From Thalassotalea euphylliae (lineage in GTDB: Bacteria > Pseudomonadota > Gammaproteobacteria > Enterobacterales > Alteromonadaceae), in NCBI RefSeq assembly GCF_003390375.1, contig NZ_QUOT01000001.1, forward strand, positions 930,001 through 994,000: a stretch of 64,000 bases of DNA, in the 5' to 3' direction. A model generated the notes under the pieces. The model had not been told where the DNA came from. It saw only the letters and a program-made list of their open reading frames with translations, and did no database searches. Shown here in pieces: positions 35,806 through 45,256 of this stretch. Position numbers and translations under genes: made by a program. Numbering within the stretch: the stretch's first letter is position 1; each line of letters opens with the position of its first letter.

Positions 35806-36501
35806 CTACCCTATTGCGCTTTCGTCTATGTCAAATTTATACCCAACCCCGCGCACCGTGGTGATAAATTCTTGGCCAAACTCACTTTTAAATTGTTTTC
35901 GCATTTTATAAACATGTGCTCGCAGTGGATCACTGTCAGGAGTTTCTTCCCCCCACAAGGAGCGATGAATAGTAGACGTTTTTACCGCCGACGGATACTG
36001 CTCCATCAGCAACTTTACAAACTCAAAGCTAACCTGATGTAGCTGCGCGCAGTGCCCTGCCACTGACAACGTCATGTCATCAAGTGTTAGTGTCACGCCT
36101 GCTTTTTCGATAACAGATAGCTTTTGGGGCGCATGTGCCGCCTTTGCCAAACAAACAGTAATACGCGCCGATAATTCGGCAAAGGAAAAGGGCTTAGCTA
36201 AATAATCCCATGCCCCTGAGTCAAAACCCTTCAAGATGTCAGTTTCTTTTGAGCGCGCCGACATAATAATGACAGGTACCGCGGTTAAGTGTTCAGTTAG
36301 TAGTGAACGGCAAACATCTAAACCGTCCACATAAGGCAAATTTAAATCAAGCAGAATAAGGTCGTAATGATTGCTTTCAATCAGGTGTAGGGCTTGCCTT
36401 CCATTGTAAGCGAAATCGAGCTCGTACCCTTTAACCGATAGGTACTCAGCAATCCCCTGAGAAATATCAATATCATCTTCTATTACTAGTATTGCCGTCA
36501 T
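35806..36501 (-). CDS. OmpR-family response regulator
   Basis: 231 residues: receiver with D9-D10 and phospho-acceptor D52, Lys in the LAKPFSF segment, and a C-terminal winged helix (about 130-228) ending in TVRGVGYKF. Partner of the kinase 9 nt downstream. The serine hydrolase gene 36 nt upstream is the probable first gene of the operon, and a tandem 11-bp repeat in its promoter region suits this type of regulator. Confidence 0.94.
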   Translation of the reverse strand: MTAILVIEDDIDISQGIAEYLSVKGYELDFAYNGRQALHLIESNHYDLILLDLNLPYVDGLDVCRSLLTEHLTAVPVIIMSARSKETDILKGFDSGAWDYLAKPFSFAELSARITVCLAKAAHAPQKLSVIEKAGVTLTLDDMTLSVAGHCAQLHQVSFEFVKLLMEQYPSAVKTSTIHRSLWGEETPDSDPLRAHVYKMRKQFKSEFGQEFITTVRGVGYKFDIDESAIG

Positions 36502-36537
36502 CTAATGCCTATTTATTATTTTTAGTTTTTAACTGTT

Positions 36538-37803
36538 TTAACTTTTCTTTTTTGCATCAGCCAATGAGCCAATAAATGGATATACGTGCTCTATCATCCA
36601 TTTTTCCATGCCAACCCAGCCGTCCTCAACCTGAAACATCACGACAACTTGCAATTCATTTATTGGGTCAACCCAGAATACCGTGCCGCCAAGCCCCGAC
36701 CAAAAGAAGCTGCCTTGCGCTCGGCTGTCACCAGCCACCTCTTTTACACCAATACCGTAGCCAAAACCAGCACCATGGTATACGCGCGGCAAAAAGTGTT
36801 TGTCTAAGCCTTCAATGTGTGAGCTTACCATGCGAGAGACTAATTCTTCTGAGAGTATTCTCTGCCCTTCGAACACGCCGCCATTTGCCAACATGTCCGC
36901 GAAATTAGCAAAATCTTGCGCGGTTGATACTAGCCCCCCACCTGCTGAAATTAATCTTGGTTTAGTTAAGAATTCAGAATCTTGGGCCTTTTCAACAAAC
37001 AAAATGTTGTCTTTGTTGAAGGTATAGGCCTTTTCAAAGGTACCAGCATCATACTCATACATGTCAACCAAACGACGATGATCTGCTTGTGGTACATAGA
37101 ATCCCGTATCTATCATTTTTAAAGGCCTAAACAGGTTATGTTGGAAATATTCCTCGAGTGGCTGATTGGTGACCGCTTCAATGATGGCACCTTGAATATC
37201 GCTCGCGATACTGTATTCAAATTTACTGCCTGGTATGAACTTCAAATCGATTCCTGATAGGTCATTGACCAAGTCAGATAAGTCATTGCGCCTCGACAAG
37301 GGATTGGCGATAAGGTAGCGAAAATCCACCCAATTTTTAATACCGCCGCCATAGCCAAACCCCGCAGTATGGCTGAGTAATTGATGTACCGTGACTCTTT
37401 GGCGCTGGCCTTGATATTCAAATGGTTTAAATGCGGGTAGATAGTCTCGAATATCTGCCTCTAAGCTAACAAGTCCCTTATCAACTAGTTGCAATAGCGC
37501 TACTGCAGCTAATGGCTTAGACATAGAATAAATTCTAAAAATATCGTCTTTAGCAATGTTTCGATCATCATTGATGTTCACTTTGCCGTAGGCGCGATGT
37601 AAGACGAGTTTATCTTGATGCTCAATATGCAGCACAACCCCAGGTAGCTGATGCTCGGCTAAGAGAGCATTTAATTTCTGCTCAAAATCACCAACACCAG
37701 ACATATTATTTTGATCTGCGTGCACAGAAGTCGTGCCTAACGAAAATACTGAGCATACCGCGCAGCCAACTAATAGTGCATTCTTTAACTTTTTCGACAA
37801 CAT
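36538..37803 (-). CDS. S12-type serine hydrolase (beta-lactamase/esterase family)
   Basis: 421 residues, exported (signal peptide ends near VHA, residue 29). Catalytic SxxK at S93-K96 (SMSK) and a Tyr motif at Y197 (YSI where many class C enzymes have YxN). The HTAGFGYGGG and GLGGTVFWVDP segments are typical of the S12 esterase-like group. It may be an esterase or peptidase rather than a drug-inactivating beta-lactamase. Probably heads an operon with the two-component genes, suggesting that the pair senses a wall or ester substrate. Confidence 0.9.
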   Translation of the reverse strand: MLSKKLKNALLVGCAVCSVFSLGTTSVHADQNNMSGVGDFEQKLNALLAEHQLPGVVLHIEHQDKLVLHRAYGKVNINDDRNIAKDDIFRIYSMSKPLAAVALLQLVDKGLVSLEADIRDYLPAFKPFEYQGQRQRVTVHQLLSHTAGFGYGGGIKNWVDFRYLIANPLSRRNDLSDLVNDLSGIDLKFIPGSKFEYSIASDIQGAIIEAVTNQPLEEYFQHNLFRPLKMIDTGFYVPQADHRRLVDMYEYDAGTFEKAYTFNKDNILFVEKAQDSEFLTKPRLISAGGGLVSTAQDFANFADMLANGGVFEGQRILSEELVSRMVSSHIEGLDKHFLPRVYHGAGFGYGIGVKEVAGDSRAQGSFFWSGLGGTVFWVDPINELQVVVMFQVEDGWVGMEKWMIEHVYPFIGSLADAKKKS

Positions 37804-37855
37804 AATTCATTAGTTTCCTATAGGTATTGTTTTATGTGGCCTAAGTTAACGGGTG

Positions 37856-37877
37856 CAATGTGAATTCAATGTAAATT
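37856..37877 (-). promoter_or_regulatory. Tandem 11-bp direct repeat upstream of the hydrolase operon
   Basis: CAATGTGAATT is followed directly by CAATGTAAATT. OmpR/PhoB-type regulators bind direct repeats with 11-bp spacing. The site is about 53-75 nt upstream of the hydrolase start, so autoregulation by the regulator of the same operon is a reasonable inference. Confidence 0.5.
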
Positions 37878-37993
37878 GCTAGACGATATTGCGACTAGCT
37901 GGGAAAGTGAAAAAGCTAAAGCAGTGAAATTTATCTATCAGGTCTTTATCAAAACTATCAAGGTGCATTTGCTGTCAAAGCAATTATCGAAAA

Positions 37994-38050
37994 ACAAAGT
38001 ACCGAGACACAATGTGCAGAGAAATAAAGTACCGAGAAACAAAGCACTTA
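37994..38050 (+). repeat. Imperfect 30-bp tandem repeat in the 37.8-38.2 kb gap
   Basis: AAAGTACCGAGA occurs twice with a 30-nt period within a purine-rich stretch. The 409-nt gap between the hydrolase and the acyl-CoA synthetase otherwise contains the regulator box above and no convincing gene; the frame open here starts from TTG and encodes a repetitive basic peptide. Confidence 0.6.
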
Positions 38051-38212
38051 AAGACAAGGCATCAATTGATTGCTAACAAGATCAAGCAGCGCTAAGGAGC
38101 ACTGTTAGATAAACCTAAACCATTGAATTTAAGTTTAAAAAGTTCTTGCCGTTTGCTTCATAGATAACTATTACTATATAGCGAGTAAAATTTATACAAC
38201 AATGGAGTAGGC

Positions 38213-39886
38213 ATGTCACAAGATAATTCTAACAATACCGCGCAAAGCACTGTTACTTCACCTATATCGATGCTTTATCATTGGGAAAGCGAGCATCCAG
38301 ATATGCTTTATATGACCCAGCCAGTTAATGGCGAATACATCGAATTCACTTGGAAAGGAGCCATCACCGAAGCACGAAAAGTCGCTGCGGCACTACGCGC
38401 CAGTAACTACCCTAAAGGCAGCCGCATTGCTATTCTTTCTAAAAACTGTGCACATTGGATCATTGCTGATATAGGGATAGCAATGGCAGGTCATGTGTCG
38501 GTACCCATTTTTTCAACCGCAGGCAAAGACACAATACATTACGTATTAGAACATGCGGAATGCCAAATGATTTTTGTTGGCAAACTGGATGACCCTAAAG
38601 CATCAATTAGTTACCTTCCGGATAACGTCAAACAAGTTGCTTTTCCGTATGAAGGTGCAGATGTGCCAATTTCCTGGGAAGAGTTCACTAATGTTGACCC
38701 AATAGCTGACAGCCCAGTGCCTGATATGGATGATATTTTCAGTATTATTTACACCTCTGGCAGTACTGGGCAACCCAAAGGTGTTGTTCACACTTACCGA
38801 ACCTTAAGCTGGGCAGCCAGTAACTCAATTCATGTGTTGGGTGTGAGTACCGAAGATCGCGTCATGAGCTACCTGCCACTAGCACACATCACCGAAAGAG
38901 CCTTGATACAGCTTTCTGGGTATTACTCAGGCATTAAGTTGTACTTCGTTGAATCACTCGATACTTTTACGCGCGATGTAAAGAATTGCGACCCAACGCT
39001 GTTTGTCTCAGTACCGCGCTTGTGGACAAAATTTCAAATGGGAATTTTGTCAAAAGTTCCACAGAAAAAGCTCAACTTTTTACTAGCCTTACCTATTATT
39101 GGCAAAAAAGTCGCGTCAAAAATAAGAAAACAATTGGGGTTAGACTCCGCAAGGCATTATGCCTCGGGCTCGGCACCTTTAGCACCAGCCACAATAGAGT
39201 GGTTTGGAAAAATCGGCATTGATATTTGTGAAGCATGGGGCATGACAGAAAACGCAGCCTATGGCACGAGTTGTATACCGTTTAGAAAAGAAAAAGTCGG
39301 CTCAATCGGCAAAGCCTATGACGGTGTAAACATGCGTATTGCCGAAGATGGTGAAATTCAATTGAAAGCCCCTTGCAACATGATTGGCTACTACAAGGAC
39401 CAGGAAAAAACCTCTGACGTATTTACCAATGATGGCTACCTAAGAACTGGTGATAAAGGCGTTGTTGACAGTGATGGCTATTACCGCATCACAGGTCGAT
39501 TAAAAGATATATTCAAAACCGCAAAAGGCAAATATGTCACACCAGCGCCAATTGAAGCCAAAATTATGGAAAACTCGAGTGTTGAGCAAGTGTGTGTAAC
39601 TGGCACCAACTTAGCCCAACCAATTGGCTTACTTGTTTTATCTGAAGATGCAAAAAAAGAAAGCAAGGCGGATAACGAGGCAAGCTTGCTTGAGACCTTA
39701 AATAGCATCAATCAAACGCTAGAAAGCCATCAACGACTTGATCGCTTAGTGGTATTTAACGAAGAGTGGTCAATTGGCAACGACCTACTGACACCAACAT
39801 TAAAAGTTAAAAGGCATTCGATAGAAGAGAAATTCGCCGATATTATCGCTCACGCCCACAGCGATAAAATTGTTTGGACAAATTAA
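38213..39886 (+). CDS. AMP-dependent long-chain acyl-CoA synthetase-like protein
   Basis: 557 residues of the ANL superfamily, nearer to the FAA1/COG1022 long-chain type than to E. coli FadD. The P-loop-like SGSTGQPKG starts at S182; EAWGMTEN and YLRTGDKG followed by GRLKDIFKTAKGKYV are the other adenylate-forming motifs. It activates fatty acids with ATP and CoA. It lies between fadR and nhaB, so FadR control is plausible, but no operator was seen at its start. GGAG lies about 7 nt before the ATG. Confidence 0.92.
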   Translation: MSQDNSNNTAQSTVTSPISMLYHWESEHPDMLYMTQPVNGEYIEFTWKGAITEARKVAAALRASNYPKGSRIAILSKNCAHWIIADIGIAMAGHVSVPIFSTAGKDTIHYVLEHAECQMIFVGKLDDPKASISYLPDNVKQVAFPYEGADVPISWEEFTNVDPIADSPVPDMDDIFSIIYTSGSTGQPKGVVHTYRTLSWAASNSIHVLGVSTEDRVMSYLPLAHITERALIQLSGYYSGIKLYFVESLDTFTRDVKNCDPTLFVSVPRLWTKFQMGILSKVPQKKLNFLLALPIIGKKVASKIRKQLGLDSARHYASGSAPLAPATIEWFGKIGIDICEAWGMTENAAYGTSCIPFRKEKVGSIGKAYDGVNMRIAEDGEIQLKAPCNMIGYYKDQEKTSDVFTNDGYLRTGDKGVVDSDGYYRITGRLKDIFKTAKGKYVTPAPIEAKIMENSSVEQVCVTGTNLAQPIGLLVLSEDAKKESKADNEASLLETLNSINQTLESHQRLDRLVVFNEEWSIGNDLLTPTLKVKRHSIEEKFADIIAHAHSDKIVWTN

Positions 39887-39907
39887 CTAGCAATTCGCGC
39901 CCGCAAT

Positions 39908-39940
39908 AAACTCGTCGAATGACAATGTTCGACGAGTTTT
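39908..39940 (+). terminator. Terminator after the acyl-CoA synthetase gene
   Basis: AAACTCGTCGAA pairs with TTCGACGAGTTT across an 8-nt loop, followed by T. Confidence 0.85.
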
Positions 39941-40020
39941 CATAATAACGCTTTATTTGGCAAAGTCTTTAGCTAGACGGAAGCATGTCAAAATGAAATT
40001 GCGGCCTATAAACCAGAGTT

Positions 40021-40132
40021 CTAGAGTGTTTACTCACCAACTAACCATAAACAAACTTGCCTTTCTCACTCTCTATATCGACAACCAAGCTTTAGAGTAT
40101 TTACTCGCCAGCTACTGAAAACACAAACAATC
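40021..40132 (+). repeat. Imperfect direct repeat upstream of nhaB
   Basis: TAGAGTGTTTACTCACCA (from 40022) recurs as TAGAGTATTTACTCGCCA (from 40093), a period of 71 nt, and similarity continues weakly for about 20 nt. It lies in the 427-nt gap between the synthetase and nhaB, which holds no gene that I can support. An AT-rich TATGATATATT stretch near 40220 may be part of the nhaB promoter. Confidence 0.6.
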
Positions 40133-40313
40133 CAATAAATACATTGACTAGCAAGCAGTCATACGACAGATCAAGTAAACTGCAAAAAATTGTAGCCAGC
40201 CCTAATTATGTCTATTTTTATATGATATATTCTGCCAACTTTGTCGAAAAATGTATCGATATACCAGTTTTCTGGGCACGATACTTTAAAACTAAATTTC
40301 TAAAAGGTTAGTT

Positions 40314-41900
40314 ATGCAGCAGTCAGTTATGAGTGCGTTTTTCAAAAACTTCCTCGGTAATTCGCCGGAGTGGTACAAATACGCCATTATTGCTTTCTTA
40401 GTTATTAATCCCATTTTATTTTTCTACGTTAGTCCTTATGTTGCCGGTTGGGCACTCGTTCTAGAGTTTATTTTCACCTTAGCAATGGCACTAAAGTGTT
40501 ACCCCCTGCAACCTGGCGGCCTACTCGCTATCGAAGCAGTAGTTATTGGCATGACCTCGCCTGAGCAAGTACTCCACGAACTTATTGTCAATATTGAAGT
40601 TCTGCTGCTACTGATCTTTATGGTTGCGGGCATCTACTTTATGAAGAACCTGTTACTGTTTTTATTCACTAAAATCATTACGACAGTTCGCTCAAAAACG
40701 ATGGTGTCTTTACTGTTTTGTTTTTCTAGCGCCTTCTTATCAGCTTTCTTAGATGCGTTAACGGTAATTGCGGTAATCATCAGTGTCGCGGTTGGCTTTT
40801 ACTCGGTTTATCACAAAGTTGCCTCAGGTAAAGAAATTGCGCACGACCATGACCACACACATGATGGTGATGTGCATGACGTGTCACGCAACGACTTAGA
40901 AGACTTCCGTGCTTACTTACGTAACTTGCTAATGCACGCTGGTGTCGGTACCGCGCTAGGCGGTGTTTGTACCATCGTTGGTGAACCACAAAACCTAATT
41001 ATTGGTCAACAAGCTAACTGGGAATTCGTTGAGTTCGCTATTCGTATGTCACCTGTGACTGCACCTGTATTTATTGCTGGTATGCTCACTTGTGTGTTAC
41101 TGGAAAAAGTAAAATGGTTTGGTTACGGCGCTCATTTACCAGAGAGCGTACGTTCTATTTTGCAAGATTTCGACGCTGAAGAATCAAGAAAGCGTACGAC
41201 TCGCGATAAAGTAAAACTAGTGATGCAAGGTATTGTAGGTATTTGGTTAATTATCGCATTAGCACTTCACCTTGCGGCCGTTGGCCTAATCGGCTTAAGC
41301 GTTATTATTTTCGCAACAGTATTTACTGGGGTAAACGAAGAGCATCAAATTGGTCATGCATTTGAAGAGGCATTGCCATTTACTGCACTACTGGCCGTAT
41401 TTTTTGCCGTGGTTGCAGTAATTATTGACCAACAATTATTCACGCCAGTTATTGATTGGGTATTAACCTTTGAAGGTAATATGCAGCTAGTGATGTTCTA
41501 CCTAGCAAATGGTTTCTTATCAATGGTTTCAGACAACGTATTTGTTGGCACGGTTTACATTACCGAAGTTAAGAAAGCCTTGTTAGCGGGTCACATTACT
41601 CGCGATCAATTCGACATGTTAGCAGTTGCCATCAACACGGGAACAAACTTACCAAGTGTTGCAACACCAAATGGCCAAGCTGCGTTCTTGTTCTTGTTAA
41701 CTTCAGCTTTGGCACCGCTTATTCGCTTATCATACGGTCGTATGGTGGTCATGGCTCTGCCATACACCTTAGTGTTAACAACGGTTGGCCTAATTACCAT
41801 TTCTAGCGGTTTCTTAGAGTCAAAAACACAAGACTTCTACGATGCTGGTATTATCCATCATCATAAAGCTTCTGAAGCGCAGGCCCCTAGCGGACACTAG
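40314..41900 (+). CDS. nhaB: Na+/H+ antiporter NhaB
   Basis: Inner-membrane sodium/proton antiporter, 528 residues, with about 12 hydrophobic segments and long stretches nearly identical to E. coli NhaB (VAGWALVLEFIFTLAMALK, LLMHAGVGTALGGV, INTGTNLPSVATPNGQAAF). A loop at about residues 177-191 is His/Asp-rich (HDHDHTHDGDVHD) and replaces a different polar loop in E. coli. AAAGG lies before the ATG. fadR-nhaB-dsbB order is as in E. coli apart from an insertion. Confidence 0.97.
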   Translation: MQQSVMSAFFKNFLGNSPEWYKYAIIAFLVINPILFFYVSPYVAGWALVLEFIFTLAMALKCYPLQPGGLLAIEAVVIGMTSPEQVLHELIVNIEVLLLLIFMVAGIYFMKNLLLFLFTKIITTVRSKTMVSLLFCFSSAFLSAFLDALTVIAVIISVAVGFYSVYHKVASGKEIAHDHDHTHDGDVHDVSRNDLEDFRAYLRNLLMHAGVGTALGGVCTIVGEPQNLIIGQQANWEFVEFAIRMSPVTAPVFIAGMLTCVLLEKVKWFGYGAHLPESVRSILQDFDAEESRKRTTRDKVKLVMQGIVGIWLIIALALHLAAVGLIGLSVIIFATVFTGVNEEHQIGHAFEEALPFTALLAVFFAVVAVIIDQQLFTPVIDWVLTFEGNMQLVMFYLANGFLSMVSDNVFVGTVYITEVKKALLAGHITRDQFDMLAVAINTGTNLPSVATPNGQAAFLFLLTSALAPLIRLSYGRMVVMALPYTLVLTTVGLITISSGFLESKTQDFYDAGIIHHHKASEAQAPSGH

Positions 41901-41917
41901 TCGCAAAACTTATTAAC

Positions 41918-41945
41918 AAAAAGCACCTTAACGGTGCTTTTTTTT
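41918..41945 (+). terminator. Terminator after nhaB
   Basis: AAAAAGCACC / GGTGCTTTTT stem with a five-base loop and a T8 run. It separates nhaB from dsbB. Confidence 0.92.
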
Positions 41946-42058
41946 CGCGCCCTGTTCGATACAATGCCCTCAATACAACACCTTCAATAAAATGCTGTGA
42001 AACCAATTAAATGAAATAATTTGACGATTGGTATTCGCTATAACTATAAGGAAACTAC

Positions 42059-42577
42059 GTGAATTTTATTAGTAATCTCGCCACGAAAAAACAAGCTTGG
42101 GGATTGTTAGCCACCTCGGCGCTGGGTCTAGAATTCGCGGCCCTGTATTTTCAATATGTGATGGAGTTAGCGCCGTGCATTATGTGTATTTATCAGCGGG
42201 TGGCAATTTGGGCGATCTTTTTTGCTGGCGTTGTTGGCTACCTCGCCCCTAATCAATTGGTTGCTCGACTAGCTGGCTATGGACTGTGGGGAACAGGCGC
42301 AATATGGGGCCTAATCATCGCACTTGAACATGTCGAAATGCAAAGCGCAACCTTATCACTGTTTTTTACCTGTGACTTTACACCAAACTTCCCAAGCTGG
42401 GCGCCTTTGCATGAATGGTTACCAGCATTGTTCGAAGCAACAGGCGATTGTGGTGAAATTAGTTGGCAGTTTTTAGGCTATAGCATGCCGCAATGGATGG
42501 TTGTGGTTTACGGTGTTTATACTGCATTGCTTGCAGCTGTGCTAACCACGCGTATTGCCGTTGCCAAAAATCTTTAG
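42059..42577 (+). CDS. dsbB: Disulfide bond formation protein DsbB
   Basis: Inner-membrane oxidase of DsbA that passes electrons to quinone. 172 residues, four transmembrane segments, with periplasmic pairs C40-C43 (CIMC) and C105...C131. It starts with GTG preceded by AAGGAA; no ATG lies nearby in frame at the right position. Normal family length. Confidence 0.95.
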   Translation: MNFISNLATKKQAWGLLATSALGLEFAALYFQYVMELAPCIMCIYQRVAIWAIFFAGVVGYLAPNQLVARLAGYGLWGTGAIWGLIIALEHVEMQSATLSLFFTCDFTPNFPSWAPLHEWLPALFEATGDCGEISWQFLGYSMPQWMVVVYGVYTALLAAVLTTRIAVAKNL

Positions 42578-42608
42578 TTCAAAGCAACAAGCTACTTTAC
42601 AAAAAATT

Positions 42609-42630
42609 AGAGCGCCTTTCGGCGCTCTTT
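42609..42630. terminator. Terminator between dsbB and the transporter gene
   Basis: AGAGCGCC TTTC GGCGCTCT stem with T after it; convergent genes on both sides. Confidence 0.85.
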
Positions 42631-42663
42631 GCTAACTGCACTTCGATTTATACAAGTAACAAT

Positions 42664-44076
42664 TTACACAAGCAGCCAGTAACAGACACCAGTGGTGACC
42701 GTTACGGTCAGCAAGCTCAATACAAAGCCTTCCCTTACCATATCTTTGATTTCCAACATATTCGTTCCATACGCAATGGCATTAGGCGCAGTCGCCACAG
42801 GTAACATAAATGCACAGCTTGCACAAATTGTTGCAGGGATCATAAAAATTCGTGGGTCTTCACCTACCGATAAAGCCGCCGCCGCTAATATTGGCAAGAG
42901 TAGCGTTGCAGTGGCTGTATTGCTGGTAATTTCGGTTAAATAAGTTACTACTAAACAAATTACCAACACCATAGCAATCAACGGAATAGTTGCTAATGAA
43001 GATAGCCATTCACCAATAAGAGTACTTAAGCCAGAGCTCACAAAACCTTTTGCAATCGCAATACCACCAGCAAATAGCAATAACATCCCCCAAGGGATTG
43101 TTTGTGCCGTTTGCCAATCAAGCAGCCTGCCCTTCTGACCTGTTTCTTGGTCTACTCGGCCATTTGGCACAATAAACATGATCACCACAGCAGCAAGCGC
43201 GACAGTGCTATCACCAATACCTTTTAACCCCAATAAGCCAGTCCAGCCGCCAAAAGGCTCTTGTCTAGTGATCCAAGCGAGCGCAGTTAAGCCAAACACC
43301 CAAAGTACACGTTTTTCTTCCGTACGCCACGGCGCTAGTTTAGGTAAATCGATATCTAACGAGGTATTCACATTTCTGGTCAGCCAGAGTGCCATTAAAG
43401 GCAGTGAAAGCACCACAACCGGCACACCAATTTTCATCCAGGCCAGAAAGCCCATTTCTTGGCCTACGTTTTCTTGGTAAACCCCCATGAAAATCACATT
43501 GGGCGGCGTACCTATCGGGGTTGCAACGCCACCTAAGCTTGCGGCATACGCAATACCAAGAATAAGCGCACAAGCCAGTACTTTATTGTCTAGTTTGCTG
43601 ATAATCGCTAACGCAATTGGCAGCATAATTAACGTGGTTGCTGTATTTGAAATCCACATACTGAGCATTGCAGCTGACAGCATAAAAGCAAATACCAAGC
43701 GTTTGCCACTGCTTAGCCCAACCATATTAATCATGTAAATTGCTAAGCGCTCATGCACTTTGCTGCGCTCAAGCGCTTTTGACAGCATAAATGCCCCCAT
43801 CAGCAGCAATATCACGTGACTACCTAATGCTGATGCAGCAGTTTTATGATCTATCACGCCAAATAGTGGCAGCAGTGCAAAAGGTACGAGCGATGTAACG
43901 GGAATAGGTAAGGCTTCACTCACCCACCAAATCACAGTTAACAGCGTAATGGCAGCTGCTGTGGCGGGTAATTGTGGTAAACCTGCGGCTAGCAACAACA
44001 CATAACTGACAAGCGAGACCACAACACCCGTCAGCAAATAAAAATACTTGTTAGTTAATACAGCTCCTACGTTCAT
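42664..44076 (-). CDS. DASS/SLC13 family sodium-coupled anion transporter
   Basis: 470 residues with about 11-12 hydrophobic segments. The family hallmarks SNTATTLIMLPIA and TEITSNTATATLLLPI (paired SNT motifs that bind Na+ and carboxylate) and GTPPNVIF are present. Substrates of the family are dicarboxylates, citrate or sulfate; the exact one cannot be told. It begins 1 nt after the nagZ stop, so it is co-transcribed with nagZ. Confidence 0.92.
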   Translation of the reverse strand: MNVGAVLTNKYFYLLTGVVVSLVSYVLLLAAGLPQLPATAAAITLLTVIWWVSEALPIPVTSLVPFALLPLFGVIDHKTAASALGSHVILLLMGAFMLSKALERSKVHERLAIYMINMVGLSSGKRLVFAFMLSAAMLSMWISNTATTLIMLPIALAIISKLDNKVLACALILGIAYAASLGGVATPIGTPPNVIFMGVYQENVGQEMGFLAWMKIGVPVVVLSLPLMALWLTRNVNTSLDIDLPKLAPWRTEEKRVLWVFGLTALAWITRQEPFGGWTGLLGLKGIGDSTVALAAVVIMFIVPNGRVDQETGQKGRLLDWQTAQTIPWGMLLLFAGGIAIAKGFVSSGLSTLIGEWLSSLATIPLIAMVLVICLVVTYLTEITSNTATATLLLPILAAAALSVGEDPRIFMIPATICASCAFMLPVATAPNAIAYGTNMLEIKDMVREGFVLSLLTVTVTTGVCYWLLV

Positions 44077-44077
44077 G

Positions 44078-45091
44078 TTATGAAATTCCTAACGCTGTTC
44101 GGCCTTGCTGCCACTCTTTAATTTGCGTTAACTGCTCATACTTAACAGGGCTTTTTGAGAGCATTCTTGCCAACCTTGGCTGGCTGGCTTGTTGTACTTG
44201 AATATTAGCCTTGTCGATGACCTCAACTGCTGCGGCTCGATCATTACAAACTAACAACATATCACAACCAGCAGCTTGGGCGGCTTCAGTGCGTTCGACA
44301 AAGCCACCAATTGAACCAGCACCAGCCATTGACAAATCATCACTAAAAATAACACCGTCAAAATTTAACTGGGCTCTTAATACTTGTTGTAGCCAGAATG
44401 ACGAGAAACCAACAGATTTATCGTCAAATGCTGGGTAAATCACATGTGCCGGCATCACAGCATCAACTTTTTTCGCATTGATAAGTTGACGAAAAGGTTC
44501 CATATCAATACCTAAGATCTCAGCACGATCACGATTATCTATCGGCAGTGCAAAATGAGAGTCTTCTTTAACACTGCCATGCCCAGGAAAATGTTTGGCG
44601 GTGCACTTCATACCTACCGAATGCATGCCATTAATAAAGGCGTCGGCAAGTTGATAAACTGCATCAGGCTGTGAATGAAAAGCTCGATCACCAATCACGT
44701 CGCTAACGTCATTGATATCCAGCACAGGAGCAAAACTGATATCAACGCCAACCGACATCACTTCCAATGCAACTAGCTGCCCACAAGCATTGGCCAGCGT
44801 TGACGCCTGCTCAAGGGAGTGGCCAGCTTGTTGCCAAAGTTTTCCCATGGCTGGAATGGTGGAAAATCCATCGCGAAAACGTTGTACTCGCCCGCCCTCT
44901 TGGTCAACAGCGATTAAAATATCATGTTGCGCTGCGTGGCGAATATCGCGGGTCAATTCCGAAACTTGGGCGGGAGACTCGTAGTTACGGCTAAATAAAA
45001 TAAGCCCACCAACGAGCGGATGAGTCAAAATTTCCTTATCTTCGTCAGTGAGTGATGTCCCTTCGACATCGAGCATGATGGGTCCAATCAT
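44078..45091 (-). CDS. nagZ: Beta-N-acetylhexosaminidase NagZ
   Basis: Cytoplasmic glycoside hydrolase family 3 enzyme of peptidoglycan recycling; removes GlcNAc from anhydromuropeptides. 337 residues. KHFPGHG at 166-172 carries the catalytic His loop and SDDLSM at 250-255 the nucleophile Asp. It lies next to a PsrA-like regulator, the same pairing as in Pseudomonas. Confidence 0.97.
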   Translation of the reverse strand: MIGPIMLDVEGTSLTDEDKEILTHPLVGGLILFSRNYESPAQVSELTRDIRHAAQHDILIAVDQEGGRVQRFRDGFSTIPAMGKLWQQAGHSLEQASTLANACGQLVALEVMSVGVDISFAPVLDINDVSDVIGDRAFHSQPDAVYQLADAFINGMHSVGMKCTAKHFPGHGSVKEDSHFALPIDNRDRAEILGIDMEPFRQLINAKKVDAVMPAHVIYPAFDDKSVGFSSFWLQQVLRAQLNFDGVIFSDDLSMAGAGSIGGFVERTEAAQAAGCDMLLVCNDRAAAVEVIDKANIQVQQASQPRLARMLSKSPVKYEQLTQIKEWQQGRTALGIS

Positions 45092-45118
45092 ATCCTTGGT
45101 GCTCTTAAGGCATTAAAA

Positions 45119-45149
45119 AAGCGATATTTAATCATATTAAATATCGCTT
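45119..45149 (-). terminator. Terminator after the psrA-like gene
   Basis: Perfect 14-nt arms (AAGCGATATTTAAT and complement) around CAT; on the minus strand it is followed by T6. Ends the TetR transcript before nagZ. Confidence 0.88.
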
Positions 45150-45256
45150 GGATAATAAAAGGGTTATGCCGGGTTTATTGCAGCCTTCTCGTCAACAAAC
45201 AATCGACAACCAATAATCGAAAACCAATAATCAACACTCAGTAGTCGATAGTGAAT

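Noticed and set aside
36538..37803. A drug-inactivating class C beta-lactamase
   Set aside because: The SxxK motif is present but the Tyr motif is YSI rather than YxN, and the protein resembles S12 esterases; resistance cannot be claimed.
37876..38076. 66-residue ORF between the hydrolase and the acyl-CoA synthetase
   Set aside because: TTG start overlapping the regulator box, no ribosome site, and a repetitive basic product from a tandem repeat.
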